Source: CAUZFZ01 sp963579025 (lineage in GTDB: Bacteria > Planctomycetota > Planctomycetia > Planctomycetales > Planctomycetaceae). From it: a stretch of DNA of 64,000 bases. Made by a program: the position numbers and the translations under genes. Of this stretch, positions 20,401 through 30,000 are shown piece after piece. The notes beneath the pieces were generated by a model. That model ran no database searches. It was not told the origin of the DNA and was given only the letters and a program-made list of their open reading frames with translations. The first letter of the stretch is position 1. Every line of letters starts with the position of its first letter. The stretch is taken from positions 21,719 through 85,718 of the forward strand of contig CAUZFZ010000024.1 in the NCBI GenBank assembly GCA_963579025.1, read 5' to 3'.

Positions 20401-20686
20401 ACTTCTGCAGACGCTGCAGGAACGCTGGGCGAATCGTGGAGAAATCAAGCCGAACTCCTCGCGTGTCGTGCTCGTCGACATCGAAAAGAGCATTGCAGCG
20501 ATGGAGCGTGCCTTTGAAGTGATGCCCACACTGGCTGCGGCACGCGGGCTGACGGAAGAGGACTGGTCAGCGCGACAAACCGTGCTGGAAAAACTGCTGG
20601 TTCGCCCGCTGCGTACCTATCGCACGCTCTTGCTGCCGCACCACCTGCGCGAAGAACGCGTGAGAGACCGACAACCAACGGATTGA
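17468..20686 (+). CDS. Polytopic membrane protein fused to a spermidine-synthase-like domain
   Basis: 1072 residues. About residues 15-460 form a dozen or so hydrophobic helices, beginning ADALTGVGCGLYLTAW. They are followed by a soluble spermidine/spermine-synthase-like Rossmann domain at about 545-720 with the SAM-type loop LLTGLGSGAV (residues 560-569), VHCVDPDPGLVDAV and FDVILCTSAN. A helical C-terminal region (about 760-1072) has no motif I recognise. Bacterial fusions of this kind are common but functionally uncharacterised; the residues needed for putrescine binding in true spermidine synthase are not evident, so polyamine synthesis should not be assumed. The gene is divergent from the dehydrogenase operon and ends three bases before a strong palindrome. 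Confidence 0.75.
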   Translation: MDATLDLSRKSDSHAPLRRVRLADALTGVGCGLYLTAWLHQALGLGSSPISLTALQVVLLAGLALACWLVRRSDQLTWLPWQSVDCRSDDTAAWSFAVIHLALLTLAVFPSLMISPAWFVAESLTTESAPGSPVQQWLIALASLGAGWLLPLTLAFTLLGTRVSSAARGPSAIASRLAGVSLGIVFSVFVPGLLGGAVVTALAGAVLCCVAIGLATFTHLSSARNDDLDSEDAVSEPSVTPPTSIPTSRNTIVTTTSRVVVALACGMLFASLRRVLDQLFLDTAWLSSVEWAAVLAGCAGGLWLGRRANGVTASRVATWTTLMVVGWSVLLLVAFPMWIRLTLELKSTVSIALLAMSLKAIVAACVVAPLGCCIGVHAAAIRKDDWQWQLPMVFCGGAWIANWLMLPGAGVAAGVAVAASLLTIVGLAEQLALAPMRRRIVMATATGLLLAVGCLSARRAYDPALSARLLFDTRVFTIGRSSMRFDLLPYLNEDRCLQVVESRNRTLTIWKTDGSQIHIRESGVPVGIVGCEPEFSPQLSAESLQAILPLTLHEDPSRVLLTGLGSGAVLHTSLQFPLTTVHCVDPDPGLVDAVSEHVLSQLMPNPLDDERVRIDCCEPLVALRAMPDRFDVILCTSANSVLMNASAGTTVEFLKTASASLATDGLYAQPLDIVDFGPQAVRTIIQTWQSAFEYVGAIEIAPGRLLLTGTNSPRGVFREGFVDRLQHPHVRFALAQTGWDWATPLQLTTWHPADLSDLYADQRQSLSRVSNMTLTCWLPWEVTRWGDKYVKVREALSTHASVLQTLAGLDGQSPEVVDRLQELNEQRKLITDKPDQHWSYRAVAKRMLVDSPRAKLVQVKGEEPVHRRHPEDKQRLQYFKLLAAAMKHVTAENLEAVADLDSPYDPLVTFFLHQEVAELAARDRASLAGIELRHRLYRARYTTPSDHSVRNVVMAIELLCDHVAPEADPVWRGDQLDALLQTLQERWANRGEIKPNSSRVVLVDIEKSIAAMERAFEVMPTLAAARGLTEEDWSARQTVLEKLLVRPLRTYRTLLLPHHLREERVRDRQPTD

Positions 20687-20689
20687 ATC

Positions 20690-20773
20690 GCGTCGTAGAA
20701 TGGGCACTCTTGCCCGTCCATTTCTCGGTAAATCGCGATGTGGGGACGGGCAAGAGTGCCCATCCTACGACGC
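20690..20773. terminator. Strong palindrome after the membrane protein gene
   Basis: Arms 20690-20719 and 20744-20773 pair at 29 of 30 positions around a 24-base loop. The left arm starts three bases after the stop codon at 20684-20686. It lacks a following T-run, so I call it a terminator by position and stem strength only; it could equally be a dispersed palindromic repeat. Confidence 0.65.
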
Positions 20774-20878
20774 GCTGAAGGGGTACTCATTTAACGCGTT
20801 GTTGAGAGCGTACCGCGCTGGGCTTATTAGCACCTGCCCAGGAACAAAGCCTTGAGGTTGGCCGTGCCTGAGCCGTAG

Positions 20879-20931
20879 CCCGATTTCTCCGAAATCGGGA
20901 CCTGCCGCGTGCGGATTTCGGAGAAATCCGC
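20879..20931. repeat. Double-hairpin inverted repeat
   Basis: Two perfect hairpins, 20879-20899 (nine-base stem, TCC loop) and 20911-20931 (nine-base stem, GGA loop), are also near reverse complements of each other, so the DNA can fold either as two small hairpins or one large one. The design recurs at 50754-50793 with a different stem sequence. It lies before the stop of the coiled-coil gene, between convergent genes. Confidence 0.75.
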
Positions 20932-20999
20932 CTACCGCTTCACGGTTTTGCTGTGCCGAACTTCCGACCGTCTCACAACGCGCACCGACCCTGCTGTGG

Positions 21000-23258
21000 T
21001 CATGCCACGGACAGCTCATCCAGCAGGCTGCGAATGATCTGCTCGGCGTTCAGTTTTTCATTGAGCCAGTCGTCCCGCATGTGGCGCCAGCGTGATTCAC
21101 GCTGCTCCCAGTCGTGCAGCCGGTTCTCCAGTCGCGACTCCTGCTCGTGCAGTTCCTGCTCTCGCTCGTTCATGCGACGCGCGAACGTCGTTCGTTCTTC
21201 CTTGAGCTGCGAGGTCTGCTCTTCGACCTGTCGTTGCGCAATGGCCACCATGCGCGCGGTACTCGATTCGCCGGTCACGTCGTGCAGTTCGCGAATCTGT
21301 CCGGCAATTACCGGTCGGACCGCCGCGACTCGCTGTTCGGCAGTCTGAGAACCGACCTGGCTTGTCAGTTCCGCAAGTGCCTCCTGAGCAGCCAGACGAA
21401 ACTCCAGATTCTGCACACTGACCTGTTCCAGTTCTCTGCGGAGCTGGTCCAGGCATTCGGATCGTTCCTGCAACTTCTGGCGTTCGCGATCCAGTTGTTG
21501 CGTCTGGTGCTGAGTGTCGGCAGCCAGTTCGTTTCGCTGTCGCTCGATGTCGGCGGCCTGTTCGACAAGTGACTGCCGATCAACTTCCAGTTCCGATGAG
21601 AACTGCTCGCGGCTTTGCATCAGGACCTGACGTTCACGTTCGATCGATTCTTCACGCTGGGTCAGCACTTCACGAAACCGGCCAAGCTGTTGCAGTCGCC
21701 GCTCCAGCGTCTCCTGGCGACGAATCGATTCGGCGCGGAACTGCTGGCGGTGTACGTCAAGTGCGTGCTGCGAGACGTGTGTTTGACGCCGCTGATCGGC
21801 CAGACGTTCTTCTTCCTGGCCACGACTCTGCTGCCATGCGGCCTGCTCACGCCCAATCGCATCGCGTTCGGTCACCAGCGCCTGCGTTGCCTGTTCGACC
21901 GCTTCGTGGTGTTTGCGTTTCTGTCCTTCGAATTCCGCGATCTGCTGTCGCAGCTCTTCCTCACGTGCGCCGAGACGATTCTGCAATTCAATCTCGAATT
22001 GCCCGCGTGCCGCGGTAAGGTGGGCGTGGTGAGCGGCGAGATCCTCGGCACGTTGTTCCTCGGCCTGCCGCTTGTACTCAACCAGTTCCGAGCGTGCCTG
22101 TCTCAGCGTCGCTTCCTGCGTTTCCCGAATCTCCTCAAGTGCCGTCATTTCGCGACTTTGTCGAGCTTCGAACTCAGCGATCTCGGCCGCAAGCTGTTGC
22201 TTCTTTGCACCGATATCGCCCGCCAGTTCGCGTGCCAGTTGCGAGCGTTCCTCATCCCAACTTCGACGCACCTCTGCAAGGGCCGTCTCTCGATCTTTTT
22301 CGGCTTCCGCATCCAGCGCCGCCCGGCGTTCGGCCAATGTCGCTTTCTGATCAATCGCGGCACGCTCGACTTCTTCCCGTGCCTGCCGCAGTGCGCCGCG
22401 TTCCGCTTCCAGGCCGTGTTCCAGATCACGCCGCTCTGCCTCAAGCTTTGCGCGGGCAGCCTCAACTTCCTGAATGCTGCGATCGCGGCCTTCCGCTAAT
22501 TCCAGCTCAACTCGCCGAACCGCTTCCTTATGCGCCTCACGTTCGCGTTGAAGTTCGGCTTCGGCCGTTTCGCGAGCCTGTTTCCACTCGGCACGTTGTG
22601 ATTCGAATGTCTGTTGTTCCGTCTCAATGTCTGACGCGAGCTGAGACCGCAAGCGGCGGCGTTCGCCTTCCAGGTCGCGTCGAAACTGCCGCATGGTGAT
22701 CTGATGCTCGTTGCGCATCTTCTCAGCTTGATCCGACAGTTCCTGTCGCTCCGCGTCGACGAGACTCTTCGAATGTTTCAGAGCGGCCCGTTCGACTTCA
22801 AGTTCCTGACCAATCTCCGCACGCAGATTGGCACGTTGTTGCTCCAGGCCGCCGGTCAGCCGTTCGAGTTCCTGCTCGCGAGCCTGCAGTTGAGCCAGCA
22901 CCTGCTGTCCATGCGTCAGACGCTCGCCGAACTTCTGCTCACGTCGCTTCAGCTCAGCGTCACGATCAACCAGTTCGTCGTGATACTGCTGCTGCATCAG
23001 TCGAAAGCGTCTCTGTTCCTGATCGAATGCGGAGAGTTGTTCTGTGATCTGCTGTTCGCGGCGTTCCAGTTCGGAAAATCGATTACGCACGGTGTCGGCA
23101 ATACGGCTCGCTTCTTCCAGCAGTCGACTGTCGTCACCCGCCGGGGCTGTGGCACGACGCGTCGGAAACGGCGTCCCGTTCGACACGGAAGCCGCGACTC
23201 CCACTGGTGCGAAGGCCGGCCGAGGTTGCTGTGTCTCTGGATTGGCTGTGCCTGTCAT
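21000..23258 (-). CDS. Large coiled-coil protein of unknown function
   Basis: About 752 residues from the ATG at 23258, which has GAGG upstream; a GTG at 23303 would add 15 residues. After a Pro/Ala/Thr-rich head of some 45 residues, nearly the whole chain is heptad-like and rich in Glu, Gln, Arg and Ala (for example SELERREQQITEQLSAF and LEVERAALKHSKSLV). There are no cysteines, few prolines, and no membrane helix or signal peptide, which points to a long cytoplasmic rod. SMC-like ATPase motifs are absent. The final 60 residues (EQELHEQESRLENRLHDWEQ, then WRHMRDDWLNEKLNAEQIIR) include several tryptophans and may form a cap. A structural, cell-shape or chromosome-associated role is speculation. 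It is divergent from a DUF1573 gene. Confidence 0.75.
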   Translation of the reverse strand: MTGTANPETQQPRPAFAPVGVAASVSNGTPFPTRRATAPAGDDSRLLEEASRIADTVRNRFSELERREQQITEQLSAFDQEQRRFRLMQQQYHDELVDRDAELKRREQKFGERLTHGQQVLAQLQAREQELERLTGGLEQQRANLRAEIGQELEVERAALKHSKSLVDAERQELSDQAEKMRNEHQITMRQFRRDLEGERRRLRSQLASDIETEQQTFESQRAEWKQARETAEAELQREREAHKEAVRRVELELAEGRDRSIQEVEAARAKLEAERRDLEHGLEAERGALRQAREEVERAAIDQKATLAERRAALDAEAEKDRETALAEVRRSWDEERSQLARELAGDIGAKKQQLAAEIAEFEARQSREMTALEEIRETQEATLRQARSELVEYKRQAEEQRAEDLAAHHAHLTAARGQFEIELQNRLGAREEELRQQIAEFEGQKRKHHEAVEQATQALVTERDAIGREQAAWQQSRGQEEERLADQRRQTHVSQHALDVHRQQFRAESIRRQETLERRLQQLGRFREVLTQREESIERERQVLMQSREQFSSELEVDRQSLVEQAADIERQRNELAADTQHQTQQLDRERQKLQERSECLDQLRRELEQVSVQNLEFRLAAQEALAELTSQVGSQTAEQRVAAVRPVIAGQIRELHDVTGESSTARMVAIAQRQVEEQTSQLKEERTTFARRMNEREQELHEQESRLENRLHDWEQRESRWRHMRDDWLNEKLNAEQIIRSLLDELSVA

Positions 23259-23663
23259 ACGCGTTGCCTCGGATACCGGGATACCGTCCGGGTCTGCTGC
23301 CACGGCTGCGGCCGGGCAAATCCAGATTCCTTCTGGCTGTCACCGATACAGATGGAATGTGAGATCAGGTGTGTGAGGCTGAAGTCGCAAAGGAGTTACC
23401 GGGCATAGTGCCCGTTAGACGTGATGCGGTAGATGCAGAGGGGAATCGTGAGCGAGGGAGCAGCAGAGTCTGCCCAGAGATGGGGGCGGGATTATTCAAC
23501 CGTCCGCGAATGGCGTCAACATGCGTATCTGCAGGCATTTCCGCCTGATTTCCGCACCCATTCCGATGTCCGACACGATGCTCGTGTTGTTTCGATTTCC
23601 GGGTTTCTGCTACAAGCGACTCACGTTTTGGATTACGTCCAGGCTCCTCACGAAAGGGATGTC
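23259..23663. other. Divergent intergenic region upstream of the coiled-coil and DUF1573 genes
   Basis: About 400 bases with promoters presumably pointing both ways. A plus-strand frame runs in from 23433 through this region into the DUF1573 gene, but its translation before 23664 looks non-coding. Nothing else could be supported here. Confidence 0.35.
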
Positions 23664-24560
23664 GTGAGTCAGACAAAGACTGTCGCGACCGGTGCCAGAC
23701 GCCGCAAATGGCGGCCGTGGAAGCCGACGAGCCGTACAGTGCTCAGCGCATCGCGGCGCAAGGGACCGGCGTTGTCGGTATCTCACGCGACTCGTCGAGT
23801 GCACTGGCCGTTGATAGCGGCGCTGCTGCCTGTGCTTCTGGGATTCGGGTTCCACCTCGCCGGAGTGCGTGCGCAGCCATCGCAGCCAGGCCCGGACCGT
23901 CCGCCGCTTGCGTTTCAGCAGTACGTTGTGGATCTCGGCGAAGTGCCACCTCAGCGGAATCATTATGCCCGCTTCGCGTTCACGAACCGGTCCTCGGGTC
24001 GGATCAAACTCCGACGACTGATATCGAGCTGCGGATGCCTCAAGCAAGTGCTGGAACAGCGTGTGTTCGAGCCTGGGGAGCACGGGCAATTCCAACTGCG
24101 CATCCAATCGGCCAACCAGACTGCCGGCGCGAAGGACTACTTCTGTCAGGTGTTTTATGGACCGCCGGACGATCCATCTGTTGAGTTCGTCGAAGAAGTC
24201 AAACTGCGAATGGTCTTGCCCGAGCGATCCGTGATGCTCAGCCCACGCGTTCTGATGTTCCATCAGCCGACTCCCAGACCAACAACGCATCCCGTTGACG
24301 TAACAGACTTGCGGGAACGCCGCCTGCGAGTCCTCGCTGCCGTGTGCGAACCGCCACTGGCCACGGTGACGCTGTTGCCACGTGGTGATCTCACACATGA
24401 CGAGGCGACAAGTGGAGTTGTGCAACGACTGCAGATCACGGTGGGCGCCGTGCCACCGGGAACTCACGAATGCGTCGTTCTGATTCAGACCGACGATGCA
24501 GAATTCGCCACGTTGCAATTGCCGTTACGAATTGATGGTCCCGGCTCAATTGTTGATTAA
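23664..24560 (+). CDS. Membrane-anchored DUF1573 protein
   Basis: A 298-residue protein. I place the start at the GTG at 23664, which has AAAGGGA upstream; the longer frame from 23433 has no plausible signal. A basic head of about 40 residues (RRRKWRPWKP, ASRRKGPA) precedes one membrane helix (WPLIAALLPVLLGFGFHLAGV). The DUF1573 domain follows: YVVDLGEVPPQRNHYARFAFTN and the hallmark LISSCGCLKQVLE, an immunoglobulin-like fold. A second domain with beta-sandwich character runs to the end (VILIQTDDAEFATLQLPLRI-like strand near the C-terminus). Such proteins sit in the periplasm and have no assigned function. The following gene begins 25 bases after the stop, so the two may be co-transcribed. 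Confidence 0.75.
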   Translation: MSQTKTVATGARRRKWRPWKPTSRTVLSASRRKGPALSVSHATRRVHWPLIAALLPVLLGFGFHLAGVRAQPSQPGPDRPPLAFQQYVVDLGEVPPQRNHYARFAFTNRSSGRIKLRRLISSCGCLKQVLEQRVFEPGEHGQFQLRIQSANQTAGAKDYFCQVFYGPPDDPSVEFVEEVKLRMVLPERSVMLSPRVLMFHQPTPRPTTHPVDVTDLRERRLRVLAAVCEPPLATVTLLPRGDLTHDEATSGVVQRLQITVGAVPPGTHECVVLIQTDDAEFATLQLPLRIDGPGSIVD

Positions 24561-24585
24561 TCACTCTTTCCAGGATGGAATCGCG

Positions 24586-25557
24586 ATGTCTGACCTGCGG
24601 ATAACAGCGATGTGTTCCCTGTTTGCTTTGCTGGTGCCTGCCTCACCGTTGCAGGCCGACTCCAAGGTTAAGGCTGAATCGAAATCCACCACCGACAAAG
24701 AGTCTGAAGCGGAATCGAAATCTGAATCAGATGACAGCGTGACCTTGCGATATCAGTTCCAGCGAGGCCAGTACGTGCATTACGAGGTCGAGTCACGCTC
24801 GACGATGAAAGTCACCGCTCGCAACACGACACAGACGCTTGATCAGAGTCGACGGACGAAAAAACACTACCGCGTTGTGACCGTCGACGAGCAGGGCAGC
24901 GCCGTGCTGGAACCGATCATTGATCAGGTTCACATGCAGGTTAAGACAGACGACAACGAACCGGTGGTGTTCGACAGCCGCAATCCATCGGCGGAACTGC
25001 CCAAAGCATTCGACACCATCGAGCAGAACATTGGTAAAGCTGTGGTACGCGTGCGGTTCTCGGCACTGGGACGCGTCGAAAAAGTCCTTGGGGCTGCTCG
25101 GGGAGACATGGATGAAAAGAAGACCGCTTTTCTGGTGGCACTCCCCGACGAACCCGTCCGCCCGGGAGAAGTCTGGTCTGACGACTTTGCTGTTGGAGTC
25201 TCCCCTGATCCGCACCTGGGACCGAAACTGATTAAGAATGTGACGATCCGCCGCAAGTACACCCTGAATAAGGTCAAAGACGGCATTGCCCACATCAGCT
25301 TCCGCACGTACCCGATGTCCATTGAGCGTAACCCGCATGTGCAGGTTCAACTTGTCGCTCAAACCCTTCGTGGCAGCGTGCAGTTTGACGTGGCTCGCGG
25401 GCTGGTTCTCGAGTCGCGAAGCACCAGTGAAGGAGACGTTCGCAACGCGTTCGGTCCGGCGTCGGCGATGATGTCCACTACAAACAGCGTCGAGCGCTTC
25501 GTCAATCCGCCCCGCAAAAAACGGGCGCCCGCCGGCCCCGAACTGCCCGGCGCGTGA
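24586..25557 (+). CDS. Secreted protein of unknown function (DUF6263-like)
   Basis: A 323-residue exported protein. The ATG at 24586 follows CAGGATGGAATCG and starts a signal peptide (MSDLRITAMCSLFALLVPASPLQA). A Lys/Ser/Glu-rich linker of about 25 residues (KAESKSTTDKESEAESKSES) leads to a globular domain with the pattern RYQFQRGQYVHYEVESRSTM, then FDTIEQNIGKAVVRVRFSALGRV and LPDEPVRPGEVWSDDF. This order (an opening strand, a comparison of total fitness-like values, and the P-x-x-P-V-x-x-G-x-x-W motif) matches a family of uncharacterised planctomycete exported proteins; the DUF number is my recollection and not certain. The C-terminus is basic and Pro-rich. It lies just after the DUF1573 gene. 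Confidence 0.7.
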   Translation: MSDLRITAMCSLFALLVPASPLQADSKVKAESKSTTDKESEAESKSESDDSVTLRYQFQRGQYVHYEVESRSTMKVTARNTTQTLDQSRRTKKHYRVVTVDEQGSAVLEPIIDQVHMQVKTDDNEPVVFDSRNPSAELPKAFDTIEQNIGKAVVRVRFSALGRVEKVLGAARGDMDEKKTAFLVALPDEPVRPGEVWSDDFAVGVSPDPHLGPKLIKNVTIRRKYTLNKVKDGIAHISFRTYPMSIERNPHVQVQLVAQTLRGSVQFDVARGLVLESRSTSEGDVRNAFGPASAMMSTTNSVERFVNPPRKKRAPAGPELPGA

Positions 25558-25698
25558 AGCTCGCCGCGGGTAAGACCACCCAGTAGCCACCGTCACCAGC
25601 GGTGCGCTTTGGAGCAGGCGCATGTTCCTGGCGACGTCACGCACGGTCGCGTCCGGTATATTTCCTGATGCTTGCTGATCGCCTTTCAGGAACTCCAG

Positions 25699-26946
25699 AT
25701 GCTTCTGCCCCTCCGAACATGCATGTCCGCAGCTTGCCGGTTTGTACTGATGCTGGCGCTGCTGATTTCATTTGCCTTGCCGGCTCGGGCGCAGGTTCCT
25801 GTCGAAGTTCAACCACTCGAAGGTCAACCCATCACGGGGCGTCTGACTGCAATCACGTCCGACGGCATCCAACTGGACAACGGCAGTAACACGCTGTCGG
25901 TGCGACTGACCCAGGTCGTGTCACTGCGAATCACTGATCTTCAGACCGAGCCGACTCCGCCGATCGCGTCGTCTGGATGGACGATGCTGGCGACCGGTGA
26001 CCAGCTTCGTGTTGTGCCACTGGTCATTGACGATGTGTCGGTCGTCACGAAGTGGGCGAAGTTCCCAGCCCTGCGTCCACTGGCGATTCCACTTGAAGTT
26101 TGTCGAGGGATCGTGTTTCAGCTCCCGGCCGACGCCATACGGCAGGGGCAGGTGTTTACGCGGTTACTGGAACGCCGTGACGAATCCGATCAGGTCGTAC
26201 TCCGCAACGGCGACCGTATCGAAGGTGAGTTCGTCGATGTCTCTGAGGGCCGGATTGTCCTGAAAACGACATTGGGAGAAGTCCCGGCCGACATGTCGCA
26301 GGCCCGGTCACTCGTGTTTAATCCGGATCTGATCAGTGTTCCGGAGCACGACGGCCCGTTTGCAACTCTCGTTCTGCGAGATGGATCGACGCTATTGGCC
26401 AGTGAAGTCCAGTCAGACGGCGACGAGTTGCTGGTCCACGCGCTGGCGGGCTTCAAGGTGGCGCTGCCGGTAACGACCTTTCGGGAAATTCGATTCTATG
26501 GAGGTCGTCGCATCTCCGCGGCCACGCTGCCGATGAGCCCGCCGCGGACGACTCCGTACCTGAGCGTTCGCAGATCGCCGCGCGTCGGACGCAATGTCAC
26601 TGGAGGCCTGCTGAGTATTCGTGGTCGACGATTCGCGACCGGACTGGGGGTCTCAAGCGGCACGGATCTGACGTGGCCATTAGATGGTGAGTACGAATCC
26701 TTCCAGGCGACGATCGGGATTGATGATGTCGCCAACGGTCATGGCAGTGTCGTGTGCGAAGTGCTGGTCGATGGCGCGTCTGCGTGGAAAAGCGAACGAC
26801 TGACCGGGCAATCATCCGCTGTCACGCTACCGTCCCTGCCACTCAACGGAGCGAGCGAACTGACGCTTAGAACTCACTTCGCCGACCGAGGTCACGTCTT
26901 CGATTTCGCGAACTGGTGCGACCCGCTGCTGATCCGGAAAGACTGA
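25699..26946 (+). CDS. Secreted protein with C-terminal NPCBM-like carbohydrate-binding domain
   Basis: A 415-residue exported protein; the ATG at 25699 follows CAGGAACTCC and starts a signal peptide ending ALPARAQ. The middle part contains repeated beta-strand units of the kind LLERRDESDQVVLRNGDRIEG and LRDGSTLLASEVQ, typical of small barrel modules found many times in planctomycete exported proteins. The C-terminal 140 residues resemble the NPCBM/NEW2 fold (RRFATGLGVSSGTDLTWPL, then FQATIGIDDVANGHGSVVCEVLVDG), a galactose-binding-like domain that recognises glycans. Ligand unknown. It precedes the cytochrome gene at 27088 by 141 bases and may be part of the same region of exported proteins. 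Confidence 0.75.
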   Translation: MLLPLRTCMSAACRFVLMLALLISFALPARAQVPVEVQPLEGQPITGRLTAITSDGIQLDNGSNTLSVRLTQVVSLRITDLQTEPTPPIASSGWTMLATGDQLRVVPLVIDDVSVVTKWAKFPALRPLAIPLEVCRGIVFQLPADAIRQGQVFTRLLERRDESDQVVLRNGDRIEGEFVDVSEGRIVLKTTLGEVPADMSQARSLVFNPDLISVPEHDGPFATLVLRDGSTLLASEVQSDGDELLVHALAGFKVALPVTTFREIRFYGGRRISAATLPMSPPRTTPYLSVRRSPRVGRNVTGGLLSIRGRRFATGLGVSSGTDLTWPLDGEYESFQATIGIDDVANGHGSVVCEVLVDGASAWKSERLTGQSSAVTLPSLPLNGASELTLRTHFADRGHVFDFANWCDPLLIRKD

Positions 26947-27087
26947 CCGCTTCGAACAGACCGCCTGTTCCTGGTCTCCTGGTCGTTGCCGTTCAGTATT
27001 GGACGTACAATGCGTCGAACAGGACTGGCGGGAAGCCCCAGTCACCGAAAAACAGGAAATTGTTCTTGCACGCTCTCTTTGGGATCG

Positions 27088-30000
27088 ATGCGGTCAGCCA
27101 CGTCGAAGGTGTATACCGTGCGGATAGCATTTGTCACTGTTTTCAGTCTGTTTCCGCTTGTTTGCCTGACTGCGGACACGGTGCCGGGCGAGACTGGTGT
27201 GGCTCCATCCGCGGCCGACGCCGATTTCTTTGAACGTCGCATCCGGCCGATCCTTGTCGAGCATTGCATTGCGTGTCATGGGCCGAAGAAACAGGAATCC
27301 GGACTGCGACTCGACACGCGTCAGTCGATCATTAAGGGCGGCGACACTGGCAGCGCAGCCAACCCCGGCAAGCCAAAGAAGAGCCTGCTGCTGAGTGCGA
27401 TCCGTCAGACTGGCGATTTGAAGATGCCGCCGGAAGAGCCGCTCCGTCCGGAACAGATTCGACACGTCGAGCGTTGGATCCAGCGTGGTCTTCCCTGGCC
27501 GGAGAAATCGGTGATCATCGCCGGACGTGCAGACGTCGGTGCTGCAGCGCACTGGGCCTTCCAGCCGATTGCAAATGCGCCGGTCCGCGATGGGTCTCGT
27601 TCCAGTATCGACACGCACATTCTGCATCGGTTGGAGGAGGCGGGTCTGAAACCGGGACCGCGAGCCGATACCGTGACGCTGATCCGGCGAGCCACGCTTG
27701 ACCTGACCGGGCTGCCGCCAACTCCGGAAGAAGTCGAAGCCTTCCAGCGCGAGTCGAAATCCGATCCCAAAGGTGCATTTGCGAGCCAGGTTGATCGCCT
27801 GCTCGACTCGCCGCGATATGGTGAACGGTGGGGGCGCTACTGGCTCGATGTTGCTCGATACGCCGACAACAAGGGTTACGTATTCTTCGAGGACAAGAAC
27901 TTTCCCTGGGCATGGACTTACCGCGACTGGGTCATTCGGGCGTTCAACGAGGATCTGCCTTACGACCGTTTTCTGCTCGAACAGATTGCGGCCGATCAAC
28001 TCGATCTCGACGGGGACCGGCGATCGCTCGCGGCACTGGGGTTCCTGACGCTCGGTGCCCGATTCATGAACAATACGCACGACGTCATCGACGATCGGAT
28101 CGACGTGGTGACGCGAGGACTGATGGGACTGACAGTCACCTGTGCCCGCTGTCACGACCACAAGTACGATCCGATTCCACAGGCCGACTATTACTCGCTG
28201 TATGGCGTCTTTCGCAGTTCGAGCGAGCCCATCCTGCAGCCGGAGTTCACTGCTCCTTCCGACACAGACGAGTACCGCACATTCGCTGCCGGCATGACCG
28301 AGCGGGTCACAAAGCTTGAGACATTCATTGAGACGCAACGGCAGCAGACAATGAAGGGTGCCCGTGATCGAGCGACAGAGTACATGCTCGCCGTCCATCG
28401 AAGACGCGGTCACCCGAACACAGAAAACTTCATGCTGCTGACCGACAAAGGGGCATTGATCCCTGCGGTCATTCGTCGCTGGGAGGCGTATCTGAAACGG
28501 ACACGACGTGAGACGCATCCAGTCTGGACTGTCTGGCATCGATTCTTCGACCTGTCCGACGAGGAATTCGCCGGCGCGGCCGCACGTGTCCATGCGGATT
28601 TGTTTAAGTCGACCCCGCCAGATGACGACTCAGCGCCGACGATCAATCCACTGATTGCAGACAAATTCGCCGATCAGGTTCCGTCCACAATGAACGACGT
28701 CGCACGCCTGTATGGTGAATTATTCCAGTCTGTCGATGCGCAGTGGCAGGAACTGCTGCTGCAGGAGTCCGCATCTCCGCCGACTCGCCTGGAAGCCGAT
28801 GCGGCCGAAGAAATACGACAGGTGCTTTACGGCGCCGGCTCGCCGGCTGCGATTCCCCGGCAACTGGGCTGGGGCTTCCTGGATTTGCTGCCCGATCGTC
28901 CGACACAGGGAGAATTCAAAAAACTGATCGGCGAGGTCGAAAAGTGGAGCAAGTCGCAGCCGGGGGCACCGCCTCGCGCAATGACGCTGCGGGACAACGA
29001 ATCGCCATACTCACCCGTTGTGTTCCTGCGCGGAAATCCAAATCGCGAGGGAACGCCAGTGCCAAGGCAGTTTCCGCAGATCCTTGCCGGGTCGGATAGA
29101 ATGCCATTCACGAGTGGCAGTGGTCGCCTGGAACTTGCTCGGGCAATTGTCGATCCGACAAACCCGCTTACGGCGCGCGTGTTCGTGAATCGCGTCTGGC
29201 TGCATCATTTCGGCCGAGGGCTCGTCAACACACCGGGCGACTTCGGGCTTCGCAGTTCACCGCCGTCTCATCCCAGATTGCTCGACGAACTGGCATCCGC
29301 TTTGGTGAAGAACGGATGGTCGGTGAAGTACCTGCATCGATTGATCATGAACTCGTCGGTTTACCAGCAGGCTGCAATGCCGAGGACCGGCACCGAGCCC
29401 AAACAAGTCGATCCGGAAAACCGACTGCTGTCTCACTTCCCGCGACGCCGTCTGGACTTCGAGGCAACGCGTGATTCTCTGCTGGCCGTCTCCGGAGCGC
29501 TCGATGTAACGATGGGCGGACCGCCTCCCAACGTGCTCAACGGCTTCACTCCTCGACGTACGGTTTACGGATTCGTGAATCGAATGGACCTGCCTGGATT
29601 GATGCGTGCGTTCGACTTCCCTGAACCGGCCGCCACAAGTCCGCAGCGTGAAACAACAACCATCGCGCCGCAGGCACTGTTCTTCCTTAATCACGACTTT
29701 GTCAGCGAGTGTGCCCGCCGATTGCTGCGTCGTCCGGACGTGAGCGAGTTGTCGGAACCGCCACTGCGTGTCGCTCGGATTTACCGCATTGTATTTGGTC
29801 GCGATCCCGACCCTGAAGAAGCCGCCGTCGCGCGGATGTTTCTGCAGCCGCGCTCGGAGTCAGCCGCATCAAAGGCATGGACGTACGGCTTCGGTGGTGT
29901 TGATGAGGACACACAGAAAGTGACTGGTTTCACGCGTCTGACGCACTGGACTGGCTCGCGCTGGCAGGCGGGCCCGAAGCTCCCCGACCCGAAACTCGGC

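Noticed and set aside
23433..23663. N-terminal extension of the DUF1573 gene from 23433
   Set aside because: The translation lacks a signal or domain, and a GTG with AAAGGGA at 23664 gives a better start.
27094..28593. Minus-strand open frame of 499 codons opposite the DUF1549/DUF1553 gene
   Set aside because: Antisense shadow: the plus strand carries the haem motifs and the conserved DUF1549 sequence.
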